The notes below the pieces were generated by a model. The model was not told the DNA's origin. It did not search any database and saw only the letters and a list, made by a program, of their open reading frames with translations. From contig NC_091099.1 in assembly GCF_024713975.1 (NCBI RefSeq), positions 830,001 to 894,000 of the forward strand: a stretch of DNA of 64,000 bases, read 5' to 3'. Of the stretch, positions 48,396 through 58,490 are shown piece by piece (position 1 is the first letter of the stretch; each line of letters starts with the position of its first letter). The translations under genes and the position numbers were made by a program. The stretch comes from Paralichthys olivaceus. Taxonomy: Eukaryota > Chordata > Actinopteri > Pleuronectiformes > Paralichthyidae.

Positions 48396-48778
48396 CCTGA
48401 CACAGTCTCCATGTGCAGAGGAGGTGCAGAGGAGGTGACTCAGCAGAGGGTCCCTCCTCCTCCAGCCCTGACCACCAGCCCCCCCGGCCCATCCCACCGA
48501 CCCACACCGAGCACCGCCGCTGGCCACGTCTCAACAGCTCCGCACTTTTCTCGTGTGTGTGTCGGAGCAGCAGCTGCGGACCGAGCGGAGAAGGAGGAGC
48601 TCAGTCGAGGGTCGAAGGCTGTTTGCGGGGAGCGGAGCGCGGAGGCACCGGCTCCCGTCGCCAGGCAGTCGCTGCACCGTCAACAAAGCTGGAGGAGGGA
48701 CACGGACCGAGGAAAAGACCCGGAGGACGGACTGAGGACAGAGGGGGCTTCTCTCTTCTCCTCCCCGCCGACAGGAAG
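48396..48778 (+). promoter_or_regulatory. CpG-rich promoter and likely non-coding exon 1 of the sulfotransferase gene
   Basis: CpG-dense block (GACCGAGCGGAG, GGGAGCGGAGCGCGGAGG) ending in a good donor GACAGGAAG|GTAAAG at 48778. The next suitable plus-strand acceptor in front of a gene is CTTGTCCTCAG at 53133, 57 nt upstream of the sulfotransferase ATG. The link is an inference from position and splice signals. Continuous reading frames across this block show no recognisable protein. Confidence 0.5.
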
Positions 48779-48980
48779 GTAAAGAACGAGCAACGAGTTC
48801 TCCTCCAACTCAGAACCAGGAGCCGACTCCTCTCCGCTCAGTGTCGAACAGCTTCTAGATAAAACTACCACATGTTGTGTCTCCATGAAGACACAGCTGC
48901 TCCACAGGGACAGACAGTCTCTGACCATCCGTCCAAACAACCTGGTCCTGGAGGAGGAGGACACCCAGTCCCTCTGTCCC

Positions 48981-50176
48981 TACTTCTAATACTTCTATTA
49001 CTTCTATTACTTCTAATACTTCTGTTACTTCTAATACTTCTGTTACTTCTATTACTTCTGTTACTTCTATTACTTCTATTACTTCTATTACTTCTGTTAC
49101 TTTACTTCTATTACTTCTAATACTTCTGTTACTTCTAATACTTCTATTACTTCTGTTACTTTACTTCTATTACTTCTAATATTTCTATTACTTCTAATAC
49201 TTCTGTTACTTCTGTTACTTATAATACTTCTAATACTTCTGTTACTTCTATTACTTCTGTTACTTCTAATACTTCTGTTACTTCTAATACTTCTGTTACT
49301 TCTATTACTTCTATTACTTCTATTACTTCTATTACTTCTGTTACTTCTAATACTTCTATTACTTCTGTTACTTTACTTCTATTACTTCTAATATTTCTAT
49401 TACTTCTAATACTTCTGTTACTTCTGTTACTTCTGTTACTTCTAATACTTCTGTTACTTCTGTTACTTCTAATACTTCTGTTACTTCTGTTACTTCTAAT
49501 ACTTCCATTACTTCTAATACTTCTGTTACTCTGTTACTTCTGTTACTTCTGTTACCTCCATTACTTCTGATACATCTATTACTTCTGTTACTTCTAATAC
49601 TTCTGTTACTTCAGTTACTTCTGATACTTCTATTGCTTCTGTTACTTCTAATACTTCTGTTACTTTACTTTCATTACTTCTATTACTTCTGTTACCTCCA
49701 TTACTTCTGATACTTCTATTACTTCTAATACTTCTGTTACTTCAGTTACTTCTGATACTTCTATTGCTTCTGTTACTTCTAATACTTCTGTTACTTTACT
49801 TTCATTACTTCTATTACTTCTGTTACCTCCATTACTTCTGATACTTATATTACTTCTATTACTTCTAATACTTCTGTTACTTCTATTACTTCTGTTACTT
49901 CTAATACTTCTAATACTTCCATTACTTCTATTACTTTACTTCCATTACTTCTGTTACTTCTGTTACTTTCATTACTTTCATTACTTCTGTTACTTCAGTT
50001 ACTTCTATTGCTTCTGTTACATCTATTACTTCTGTTACTTTACTTTCATTACTTCTTTGACTTCTGTTACTTCTAATACTTCTATTACTTCTGTTACTTT
50101 ACTTTCATTACTTCTATGACTTCTAATACTTCTAATACTTCTAATACTTCTATTACTTCTATTACTTCCATTACTC
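48981..50176. repeat. 1.2 kb array of 9 bp repeat (TTACTTCTA/G)
   Basis: More than 120 units of TTACTTCTA, TTACTTCTG and AATACTTCT, with occasional TTACTTTAC, TTACCTCCA and TTCCATTAC variants. Strong strand asymmetry (pyrimidine-rich on plus). It lies inside the presumed intron 1 of the sulfotransferase gene. Confidence 0.97.
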
Positions 50177-51933
50177 TAACTCCTCCTCCTGCTCTTCAGA
50201 CGACCTCTCCACCATGAATCAAAGATCTATGTACACGTTGTGAACGTTCCCTAACCTGCTCATTTTAAATCACATCATTATGATTCTGAACTATAACTAA
50301 TTTACAGACTGATCTCCAAACTGTTTCTCCTCAGCTCGTCTCAGTGTAAACAGCTGATTGGAAGATCTGCCTGCACACAGAGGTGACTGCTTGACCCGAG
50401 TTCTTTTAGATCGAGAATTCTCATAAAAATGTTCCTCAGTAAAACTTGAACTTCCCAATAACGATGTCGTCATCTTGTGCTTTTGTGACCTTACTGTTAA
50501 AACCATAAATGATGTCATCATCTTTGAGACAATATGCTACCGGCCGGATAAACCATGTAGCCCTCCGAGCTAATGCCACACGTGTGTGTGATGCTGCGTA
50601 ACAATGGATAGTTCAGGGACCAACTGCAGATAAAGTGACAGGAAACTCTTAGAGCGGCCTTAGCTTCACTTTGTTGTTCGTCCTTACACCCGGGTTTTAT
50701 TTGAAGACATTTTAAGGAAACAGGAAGTTATTTGAGATATTCTGATTCCCAGATTCCAGTTCACGGCCGCACCCACTTAGAGGAATTGCTGTATTTGCTA
50801 ACTTAAGACAATAGTCCATAGTCTCAAATCTCCAGGTTTTCAGTTTCCTATTTCACCATTTTGCTTGTAAAATTGAACGCAGTGTTTGATGTGTGTGATT
50901 TTACTGAAGGTGGATCTATTCATTTGTTCAGCTCTTGTTGTAATGTAATGTCGAGGTTAGGTTAACTCCAAAATCAAGATTCTAATGCAATTCTTTATTT
51001 TGCTTCACTGACCAAAGAGACTTATGATGAAATGACTTCCCCACCCTCACCCCTCCCCCTCAGCCAGAACATTCTAATGTGGATGTGTCGGAACTTTATC
51101 TTGAGATGTGAAATAAAGAGTTTCTCAGACCGGAGTTATCTTTGGCTCTGTGATAGAGATCTGCAGAGGGTTTCACCTCGAAGAGTGAAAGGAGAAGGTT
51201 CTGAGTAATGGAACTCTTTTAACTCACTTAAAAATAGTAATGGCAGGAAAACTGAAGCCACTTGTCAGAAAACTGAAGCCACTTGTCGTCTGGCTGACAC
51301 AGGAAACTGTCCGCTCTTGCTTCTGCGTGAAAGAAGAAGTTTGCCAGCTACACAGGGCAGGGCCACCAAGAGGATCCTCATCAAGTGAGAACATGAACTC
51401 TGAGGTTACATCTGCCAAGTGCAAAGCAGCATTGTTAGTTAAAGTAAAAAAAGAGGAAGGGTGTCTGTTACTGTCAGTTACTGTCAGCACAACTGTTTCT
51501 ACATGAGTTACAGCACATGAGACGTAGGAAACAGTTCCAGCTAAATTCATAGGCAAATGTTCCGTTACATGGAACAAATGTGGCCCTCAGCTATTTTCCT
51601 GTGTGCTGCTAATGTGTAACTACGGTGAGGAAGATGACCTCCAACAGCAGCTCAGGATCACAAGAGGGAAGGTTTGTAAGTGACTGCATGAATGGACACT
51701 GGGTCGTTCTGCCTCTGTCTGAACAACAGCCGCTGTAGAGGAGAAGTGAGGTCAGGGACGGAGAGAGGGGGACGGATCTGTCCTGAAGTCTGTCTGGTGT
51801 TTGTATCTCGAGGGTCTGAAGGTGGCGAGCTCGTGTCAGGACTTGTTCACTGTGGTTCGCGTGAGTTGATCTCTTCCCGTCTGCAGTGATCATGGTGTCT
51901 CACTGGAAACTCTGACAGAGAGGCCTTAGCAAC

Positions 51934-51935
<2 letters not shown>
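50177..51935 (+). other. sulfotransferase intron 1, unique-looking portion
   Basis: No gene or known repeat recognised. Open frames of up to about 117 codons (for example minus strand 51224-51577) show no family signature. Confidence 0.45.

Positions 51936-52004
<69 letters not shown>
51936..52004. repeat. (GT)n microsatellite, about 34 units
   Basis: Uninterrupted GT. Confidence 0.97.
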
Positions 52005-52006
<2 letters not shown>

Positions 52007-52094
52007 TTTTCTTTTATTCCCCTCATTGTTTAGATAATTTATTCATTCACAGGATAGAAGACTGAGTTGGCGTGTAAAGCTGTTTTCAGAGAGT

Positions 52095-52260
52095 CAGGAG
52101 GTAGAGCGGGTTGTCCACTAACCAGAGGCTCGGTGGTTGAAGCCCGGATGGCTGAGCCGGCGGTGTGTAAGTGTTGTGTGTTGGAGAAAGTGCTGCACAC
52201 AGATACACTTTGAAGGTGAACGGCAAAACTGTACCGTGAAGCACTGAGCCGTAAAAATAC
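52095..52260 (+). repeat. tRNA-like short interspersed repeat
   Basis: GGAGGTAGAGCGGGTTGTCC, ACTAACCAGAGGCTCGGTGG, TTGAAGCCCGGATGG followed by a body ending near GTGAAGCACTGAGCCG. This matches the familiar fish element whose head resembles a tRNA A/B box. Same family as the reverse copy around 10460-10530. Confidence 0.6.
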
Positions 52261-52429
52261 AGACAACTTATATGAACTCTGGAAAATGTCCGGTTAAAGA
52301 CACGACATGCTTCCTGCTGGTTTGGTGTGATCCAAGTGTGACTCTCCTCTGGAGCCACGTTTGCACACACACACACACCGTGTTAGCATCGCTACATCTG
52401 CTAGCATCGCTACTTCCAGTTGCAGACTT

Positions 52430-52935
52430 TTAGGCTTAAAACTTGACGCCGTCAGAATGTCTGTGGTCCGAGATCCCGCAAAATCTCAGGCAGTCAGCCA
52501 GGTAGTGACAGCCCTCTTGGGAATAAGATGCCATCGAACCCTCAGAGGGGCTAACACGGCTCAGTGGATTCCACTTAGCGTCAGGGGTCGTCCCTTTGTG
52601 GCTTCTTACTTTGTGTCCACTTCAAGTCTGGGTCAACGTGGTCGACTCTACTCGGATCCCAGAATGCACAGGGGCAGGAACGTCAGAGTATCCGGCCACT
52701 GTTGCCAGACCTTGAAGCCTTGGCTGGAAAGGGGATATTTGCCCTGGGGGGTCTTACCGCGAATGTACGGAAGTCTGACAAACTCCTTGTTTGCTGTGGG
52801 GGTTGTAAGAAAAGTGAATTTCTATCGAAACAAAGATTCTCTAATTGGATCGTGGATGTGATTGTGAATGTTTATAGGGCACAAGGTCTACCTACCACAA
52901 GTAATGCGAGATGTCACTCTATGCAGCTTTAAGAG
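52430..52935 (+). mobile_element. DIRS-type tyrosine recombinase retroelement relic
   Basis: Frame 52702-52932 reads KSDKLLVCCGGCKKSEFLSK, then QRFSNWIVDVIVNVYRAQGL. From memory this follows the teleost DIRS-like recombinase pattern (LFVCFG...KQRLSxWIVDAITLAYxxxGL...RAHSTRG). It stops soon after, at ARCHSMQL, where the catalytic His-x-x-Arg region would be (HS-x-R replaced). Upstream sequence is frame-shifted. A dead fragment, same orientation as the host gene. Confidence 0.65.
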
Positions 52936-53190
52936 GTGTCGCTCTGCAGTAACCTGAGAGTCTTCATGTGCCTTGACTCGATATAACCGTTTAAACGTGG
53001 CAGCAGAGAAACTGACGAGATGATGTCAAATGTTTGTCTGTAAGTTCATCAAAGATTTCCTGATTAACATATCCATTTATCTCTCTCTCTCCCCCTCTGT
53101 CTCCCCCCCCCTGTCTCTGTCTCTTGTCCTCAGCAGACAAGGCAACACGAGACAGAAAGCACCTGATAGTCACACCGACCCGCAGCCATC

Positions 53191-54387
53191 ATGCCCCGCT
53201 GCAAAGTCAGCCTAAGCACCATGATTTTCCTGGTGATCCTGCAGGGGGCAGCAGTGGTGCTGTTCTGTGGCTGGTACGTCCAGCTCAGTCAGTGCGACGC
53301 CACCAACCCCAACACCAAAGTTCACGTTCTGCTGCTGTCGTCCTGGCGATCAGGCTCCTCCTTCCTCGGTCAGGTGTTCAGTCAGCACCCGTCTGTCTTC
53401 TACCTCATGGAGCCGTCTTGGCATGTGTGGTCCAAACTGCAGAAATCGGGGGCGCGGTCGCTCCGGATGGCGGTGAGGGATCTGTTCCGGAGTGTGTTTC
53501 AGTGCGACTTCTCAGTGATGGAGGCGTACCTTCCGGAGCAGTGCAATATTTCCTCCTTGTTCATGTGGAGTCACAGTCGAGCGCTGTGCTCGCCACCGGC
53601 CTGTCCTCTCACGCCGCGCAATGAGTTTAGCAACCAGACCCAGTGTTCGCAGACCTGTGGAGCCAGGGGCCTGCAGGGGGCGGAGGACGCCTGTGGCACT
53701 TACAGCCACGTGGTGTTAAAAGAAGTGCGTTTTTTTGAGCTGGAATCCCTCTACCCACTTCTGCAGGACCCAAACTTAGATCTCCGCATCATCCACCTGG
53801 TCCGAGACCCACGGGCTGTGGTGCGGTCCAGAGAGGCCTCGTCCAAGGCCTTCATGAGCGATAACGCCATCGTTTTGGAGCAAAGAAACATACCAGCAGC
53901 TGAGGTGCAGTATCAAGTCATACAGGAGATCTGCCGCAGCCATGTGCGCATCAACGAGAGGGCCACCCTGAAGCCCCCTCCATTTCTGAAAGGCCGCTAC
54001 AAAATGGTGCGATACGAGGACGTGGCACGCAACCCACTGGAGGAAATAAGTGCCTTGTACGACTTCATAGGTCTGGACATGACCAGGCAGCTCGAGGACT
54101 GGATCTACAGAGTGACCCACGGAAAAGGAAAAGGCTCCAAGAAAGATGCCTTCAAAATCACGTCACGAAACGCAGCCGACATCTCCCAGGCTTGGCGAAC
54201 GCTGCTGCCTCACAGCAAGGTCAAACGTGTGCAGGAAGTGTGTAAAGGTGCCATGACGTTGCTCGGGTATCGAACAGTTGACAGTGAGAAAGAACAAAAG
54301 CGACTCGACATAAATCTGCTGGTGCCACAGGAACCGTACCAGTTCAGCTGGTTACCAGCGAAAACAGAGCATCCGAGCGACAGCTGA
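53191..54387 (+). CDS. chst6: carbohydrate sulfotransferase 5/6-like (GlcNAc-6-O-sulfotransferase)
   Basis: Golgi type II membrane enzyme moving sulfate from PAPS to the 6-OH of GlcNAc, as in keratan sulfate. Intact single-exon frame of 398 aa (human CHST6 395). It has a short cytosolic tail, a signal-anchor at about 11-30 (MIFLVILQGAAVVLFCGWYV), then the 5'-PSB loop S50-S-W-R-S-G-S-S57 and the 3'-phosphate-binding loop I201-H-L-V-R-D-P-R-A-V-V-R-S213. Family blocks are present: HPSVFYLMEPSWHVW, SRALCSPPACPL, SYSHVVLKEVRFFELE, CRSHVRINERATLKPPPFLK and SQAWRTLLPHSKVKRVQEVC. It starts after GCCATCATGC; the exon begins at acceptor CTTGTCCTCAG (53133). CHST5, CHST6 and fish paralogues cannot be separated by eye, so the symbol is the nearest name. 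Confidence 0.93.
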   Translation: MPRCKVSLSTMIFLVILQGAAVVLFCGWYVQLSQCDATNPNTKVHVLLLSSWRSGSSFLGQVFSQHPSVFYLMEPSWHVWSKLQKSGARSLRMAVRDLFRSVFQCDFSVMEAYLPEQCNISSLFMWSHSRALCSPPACPLTPRNEFSNQTQCSQTCGARGLQGAEDACGTYSHVVLKEVRFFELESLYPLLQDPNLDLRIIHLVRDPRAVVRSREASSKAFMSDNAIVLEQRNIPAAEVQYQVIQEICRSHVRINERATLKPPPFLKGRYKMVRYEDVARNPLEEISALYDFIGLDMTRQLEDWIYRVTHGKGKGSKKDAFKITSRNAADISQAWRTLLPHSKVKRVQEVCKGAMTLLGYRTVDSEKEQKRLDINLLVPQEPYQFSWLPAKTEHPSDS

Positions 54388-56246
54388 AAAATGAGAGGAC
54401 ACAGGACTGAGGTCGACAGACTGCATCATGTGACGATAGATTTTATAAAAAAAGAAAAACAGAGACGCTGATTCAAGGGGTAGAAAATACTTGATCCTGC
54501 AAAAGTGGGTCTAGAACTGAAAACCTCAGAAGACGGCTGACGTTGGGTTTTTCTCTGAGCTGTTTATAAAACTCAGCATCGTCTGAAGTGAAGATCGGGT
54601 TTGTAGCCGTTTAACTTCTTAGGTCACTGATATGTTTTAAAACTAAAACCATCTCCGCCCCAAAAAGTGTTTCAGCTCCATATCTGGAATAATCTCCATC
54701 CTCCCGACAACACACGTCACATGACCGTTCACACGCACCGCTCACTCGGACGTTGGTGTTCTCACATGCAACCTGCATGACAGAGGAAACATTCTCCATA
54801 TTCTCAGTCACTCTAACCTCGAACTCACTTTAATCAACCCGATGACTTAAAGGAAAAATCTTTGAGTTTAAAGCTGCGCAGAGAAAAACAAACTCTTATT
54901 TTCACAAGTGAGTCTCCAGCTGAAACTCGAGAATGAAGAAGTTTCCACAAACGAATGAGACGGATCAGATCGAAGTGTCACTCGTGGCGTCAGGACGTTT
55001 CTCTGGTTTAACATGAAAACACGATCAGAGTCTGTGTTCAGTTTAACGTCATCAACGTTTCCTTCAGCTGATCAACTGGGACTTTGCTTCCTGGATCTCT
55101 TTATCTCTTTATTCTCTTTTGTTCTTATTTTAATGATTGATGGGTTAATAACTAATCGCACTGATGACAGTAAATATCTGGTGTCCTGAGTAGAGTTCGA
55201 GTCGAGTGAAAAGTTCAATCATTTACATCTTCTGAGTCGACTCAAAGATGAACTCCTGTTATTAGTTGGTGTTTAGATTCTCTGGGAGCTTTCTCTTCTT
55301 ATAAATATCACATGTCAGAAATGTTTTAATGTTCAAACCATAACTCGTCTGTATCTACTGAAGCTGTCGATGAAATCTTTGTGTTTGTGAACAACACTTA
55401 TACACTCCATTTTGAATGTGATCGTTATGAATTGGTTTCGTTTGTTTCCTGACATCAGCCTCAGCGCTGTGGTTCGGCCTCGCCCTCGTCAGCGTCGTCA
55501 CCTGCTCCACTCGACCGGCCAACATCAGAGTCAGTTACCGGCTGGTTTGTTTCTCAGGAGTAAAAGGAGAAGAAATCTGAGCTGAGACGAGAGTGAAAGT
55601 TAAACTTAAATTCACAAGTGGACAGAAACAAGACTCCAAACTAAAGTGCAGCCGTCTGCTCGGCCACACGAGACAATGAGACAAGACGTGTTTGCTGCAT
55701 CATACTGGAGCCGTCAAGTGGCCTCAAAGGATTTAAAGGAAATCATTCTAATTGGTGTTTTTACTGTTTTACATCCACACGACTCAAACCATCTCCGTCT
55801 CTCTTCTCATCAGATTTAATCAGTGTCCACACACTTGAAGACACTGATCACGTGACCACTCATGTACTCTGGTCATGCGTGTGCCACGTTAGAGCTGAAA
55901 ACGCTGCACGGGGATTGTCACAGATTTCTCGATCAACATCTGGCCTCCTCCGCGTGTAAACAGCTGTATCATAGTAAAATACAGAACTTAACTGTTGGCA
56001 GAGACGACAGGCTCAGTAACACTTGTCCGTGATTCTGGTGATTTCAGCCAGTTCACGCGTGTCCCTTAACAATGTGAAAGATGCTGAACACGTCAGTGTC
56101 ATGTTAAACTCTTCATACATACACGTCATGGCTTTCGGTTGAGTTTTATTTTGTGAGAAAAAACCGATGTGCGTGCACAGACCTGTCACTTTATTCTCGT
56201 GTTTATCTGAAGGACGCTGGTGAAACTTTATGGTACCAAACACTAC
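54388..56246 (+). other. sulfotransferase 3' flank, probable long 3' UTR
   Basis: No gene seen. The first AATAAA on the plus strand that I noticed is at 56247-56252, itself inside a duplicated repeat, so the 3' UTR length is uncertain. Confidence 0.4.
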
Positions 56247-56425
56247 AATAAACTTTCACAGGTAAAGTTATTTTGTTCTGGTGTGTGAGAAGCTCATCAT
56301 TTACATGTGGGCCCTGTTGGCTGACTTCTGGAGTTACGTGGAACAGACGGCACAGAATCAATCCTCACTGAGGAGAAGATTCGTGTGTTTCACCATTGTC
56401 CTACAATAATAATAATGATGGTGGA
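56205..56425 (+). repeat. duplicated module A, copy 1
   Basis: Shares with 59285-59513 the phrases GAAGGACGCTGGTGAAACTT, CACTACAATAAACTTTCACA, GTTGGCTGACTTCTGGAGTT and CACCATTGTCCTACAATAAT in the same order. Carries an AATAAA. Confidence 0.85.
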
Positions 56426-57539
56426 CATGATAATAATCATAATAATAAAGAAACCAGAGTCTGACCCAGAACTCTTGAAGACAGTTTTGGTTCTAGTTTC
56501 TGGACATTCATCTTGGTTTCTCTCGTGTTTAGATTTGTTCTTGGTTGTTCTGTTCCCTGTTTTATTTTGAAATGAAGTTCCTCGTGTGTGTCCTGTTTCC
56601 GCTGAGTTCAACCGTCTCTTGTGTGGACAAGTCTCTGTCCTTCTCTTTGTCTTTGTCAGGTCGTTGTGTTCTTTCTTGTCTCTGGTTGTTTTCTCTCACG
56701 TTTTGTTTCTAGTGTTTTTGTGCTTAGTTTTTTGGCCCCTCCGGTTTTGTACCTTTTGTTATATTCTATTTTTGCTGTTATTAAAGAAACTCTTTTTATT
56801 TGTTATCCAGCTTTCATACATAACAGGCAGAGCTGTAGACTGTGGACCTGCTGCCTCCACATGAATCAGCCCTGAGGACGGAGCGACCAGGTCGTTACTA
56901 TCAGAGAAAGAACATTAAAACTTGATAGATGTAATTATACTATTAGTGATATCGGCACCAGTTAATAATGTGTAGTTTGGTCCAACATGATCTTTAGGAA
57001 CAACGTGGAAGAGGATGTCATACACACATATGACCAGAATACGTTATGTGTATGTCAAATACCCAAAGTTTTGACCCATGAGCTTCTGATTTCTTATTGA
57101 AGCTCATGATATTAGTATATATATAATATATTTGCTCGCATTCACGTTATTCTTTATGTAAAGTTGCCTCTGTGCCGGTCGAGCAGCCTCCTGCCAAAGT
57201 CTTTCTTATGAGCGTACAAACCAAATCATAGAGTTCACCGTCACACAGAGCATCTGAAGATTGTTTGTTTCCACCAGCACAACAAAATGATCTCACAACA
57301 GACGATAAAGAACCTTTCAAATATCAGTATTTACTGCATTGATTAGAAGACACAGTTTGTGACATCGTGTTCAAAGTATTTATACCAAAGAAAATGTCTG
57401 ATAGAGATGAAGGAGCATGAACTGAGGAGTTACTGTGAGTGATGGCAGAAGATGTGAGGAGACATGTTCATGTGATGAGAGTCAAACATCAGCTGACTCC
57501 ATCAGGATCAGGTTACTCTCTGTCATTGTAAATTATAGT

Positions 57540-57690
57540 GTTTGGATTGATAATTAATCTGTTGACTGTTCAAACAGTGGTTCAGTCATTCAAACCTTCT
57601 GAACACACGTCAGTGGGAGAAGAACTTAAAGAACAGGAACCACCTTTGGAAGAGATGCTCCACCAGAAATCTAAAGATTGAACAACTTCT
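57540..57690 (+). repeat. duplicated module B, copy 1
   Basis: ACTGTTCAAACAGTGGTTCA, then GTCAGTGGGAGAAGAACT, CAGGAACCACCTTTGGAAGA and AGATGCTCC. The same series appears at 58110-58262. Confidence 0.85.
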
Positions 57691-57724
57691 TAGATCCCAT
57701 CTCGTTTCTGAAAGAAATTCTGCC

Positions 57725-58015
57725 CTGAATAAAAAGATCACCTTAGAAACCCAATATCAAATGATGAAGCTTCTCTGGATGGATTTCACTTGCTTCCAGT
57801 CAAACCGTCAGGAATTTAATTCTCATGTTAAACAGTTTGTCCAAAATGCCGCAGCACGTGTCCTGACAAGAACCAGGAGAAGAGACCACATGTCTCCTGC
57901 ATTAGCTTCACTACACTTTAGAAGTTTACTTCCTGCTAACGAGGTTTTTATCGGTAGTTTTACTCGTGTTAATCTTAAGAACAGAGGATGTGACACGTTG
58001 TTCACATCTATGAGA
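57725..58015 (+). mobile_element. LINE fragment, 3' end of reverse-transcriptase ORF
   Basis: Reads FNSHVKQFVQNAAARVLTRT, then RRRDHMSPALASLHFRSLLP. The QNAAARVLTxTxRRDHxxPxLASLHWLP phrase is typical of the C-terminal part of L2/Rex1-like LINE ORF2 in fish (from memory). The canonical LASLHWLPV is altered and the frame ends soon after, so this is a relic. Confidence 0.7.
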
Positions 58016-58109
58016 CAAATTGTAATTTGTGAATATGATATAAATAAAGTATGATTGATAATTGAGGTGCAGCTTCAGCACCTCTGCTGAAATAAATAGT
58101 TTGGGTTAA

Positions 58110-58262
58110 TAACTGTTGACGGTTCAAACAGTGGTTCGGTCATGAAACATTCTCACGGCATCTTTTCTCCCACTGAACAAACATCAGTGGGAGAAGAACT
58201 AAAATCACAGGAACCACCTTTGGAAGAGATGTTCCTCCCAGAAACCTGAAGATCAAATAAAC
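58110..58262 (+). repeat. duplicated module B, copy 2
   Basis: Second copy of the 57540-57690 module, including CAGTGGGAGAAGAACTAAA and GGAACCACCTTTGGAAGAGA. Confidence 0.85.
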
Positions 58263-58490
58263 TGAGAGTGAAACAGCATCAACTACTCTTCTTGCTGTGA
58301 TAAGTTGTTACTGCCTACGGCCTCTAAAAAAGAAACTTGAAAACACAGTAAATTAGCTTCCTGGTATAATTCCAACACACGTGAATTAAAAGAAGCTTCG
58401 AGAACAGTTAGGAGTAAAGGAAGTGGCACAGTCGTGATGAAATTCACCTGGAAATAAGTTCTCAAAATATATGAGACGAACGAAGGGTCT
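58263..58490 (+). mobile_element. LINE fragment, linker between endonuclease and RT
   Basis: One frame reads KLASWYNSNTRELKEASRTV followed by RSKGSGT. This resembles the APWFN...TRALKxxxRxxERKWRxT linker of L2/Rex1-type LINE proteins (from memory). Frameshifted and short, so dead. Confidence 0.5.

Noticed and set aside
48387-48862. Overlapping frames of 131 and 149 codons in a CpG-rich block
   Set aside because: Arg/Ser/Pro-rich frames with no homology I know, across a likely 5' UTR and its donor; treated as non-coding exon and promoter.
48981-50176. CRISPR-like or satellite centromere array
   Set aside because: No spacers and a 9 bp unit; a simple tandem repeat.
52361-52861. 166-codon frame across the DIRS relic
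   Set aside because: It is a different frame from the recombinase-like one; its product has no recognisable feature.
53124-53624. 166-codon plus-strand frame overlapping the sulfotransferase
   Set aside because: Out-of-frame shadow of the chst6-like coding exon, whose own frame has full family conservation.
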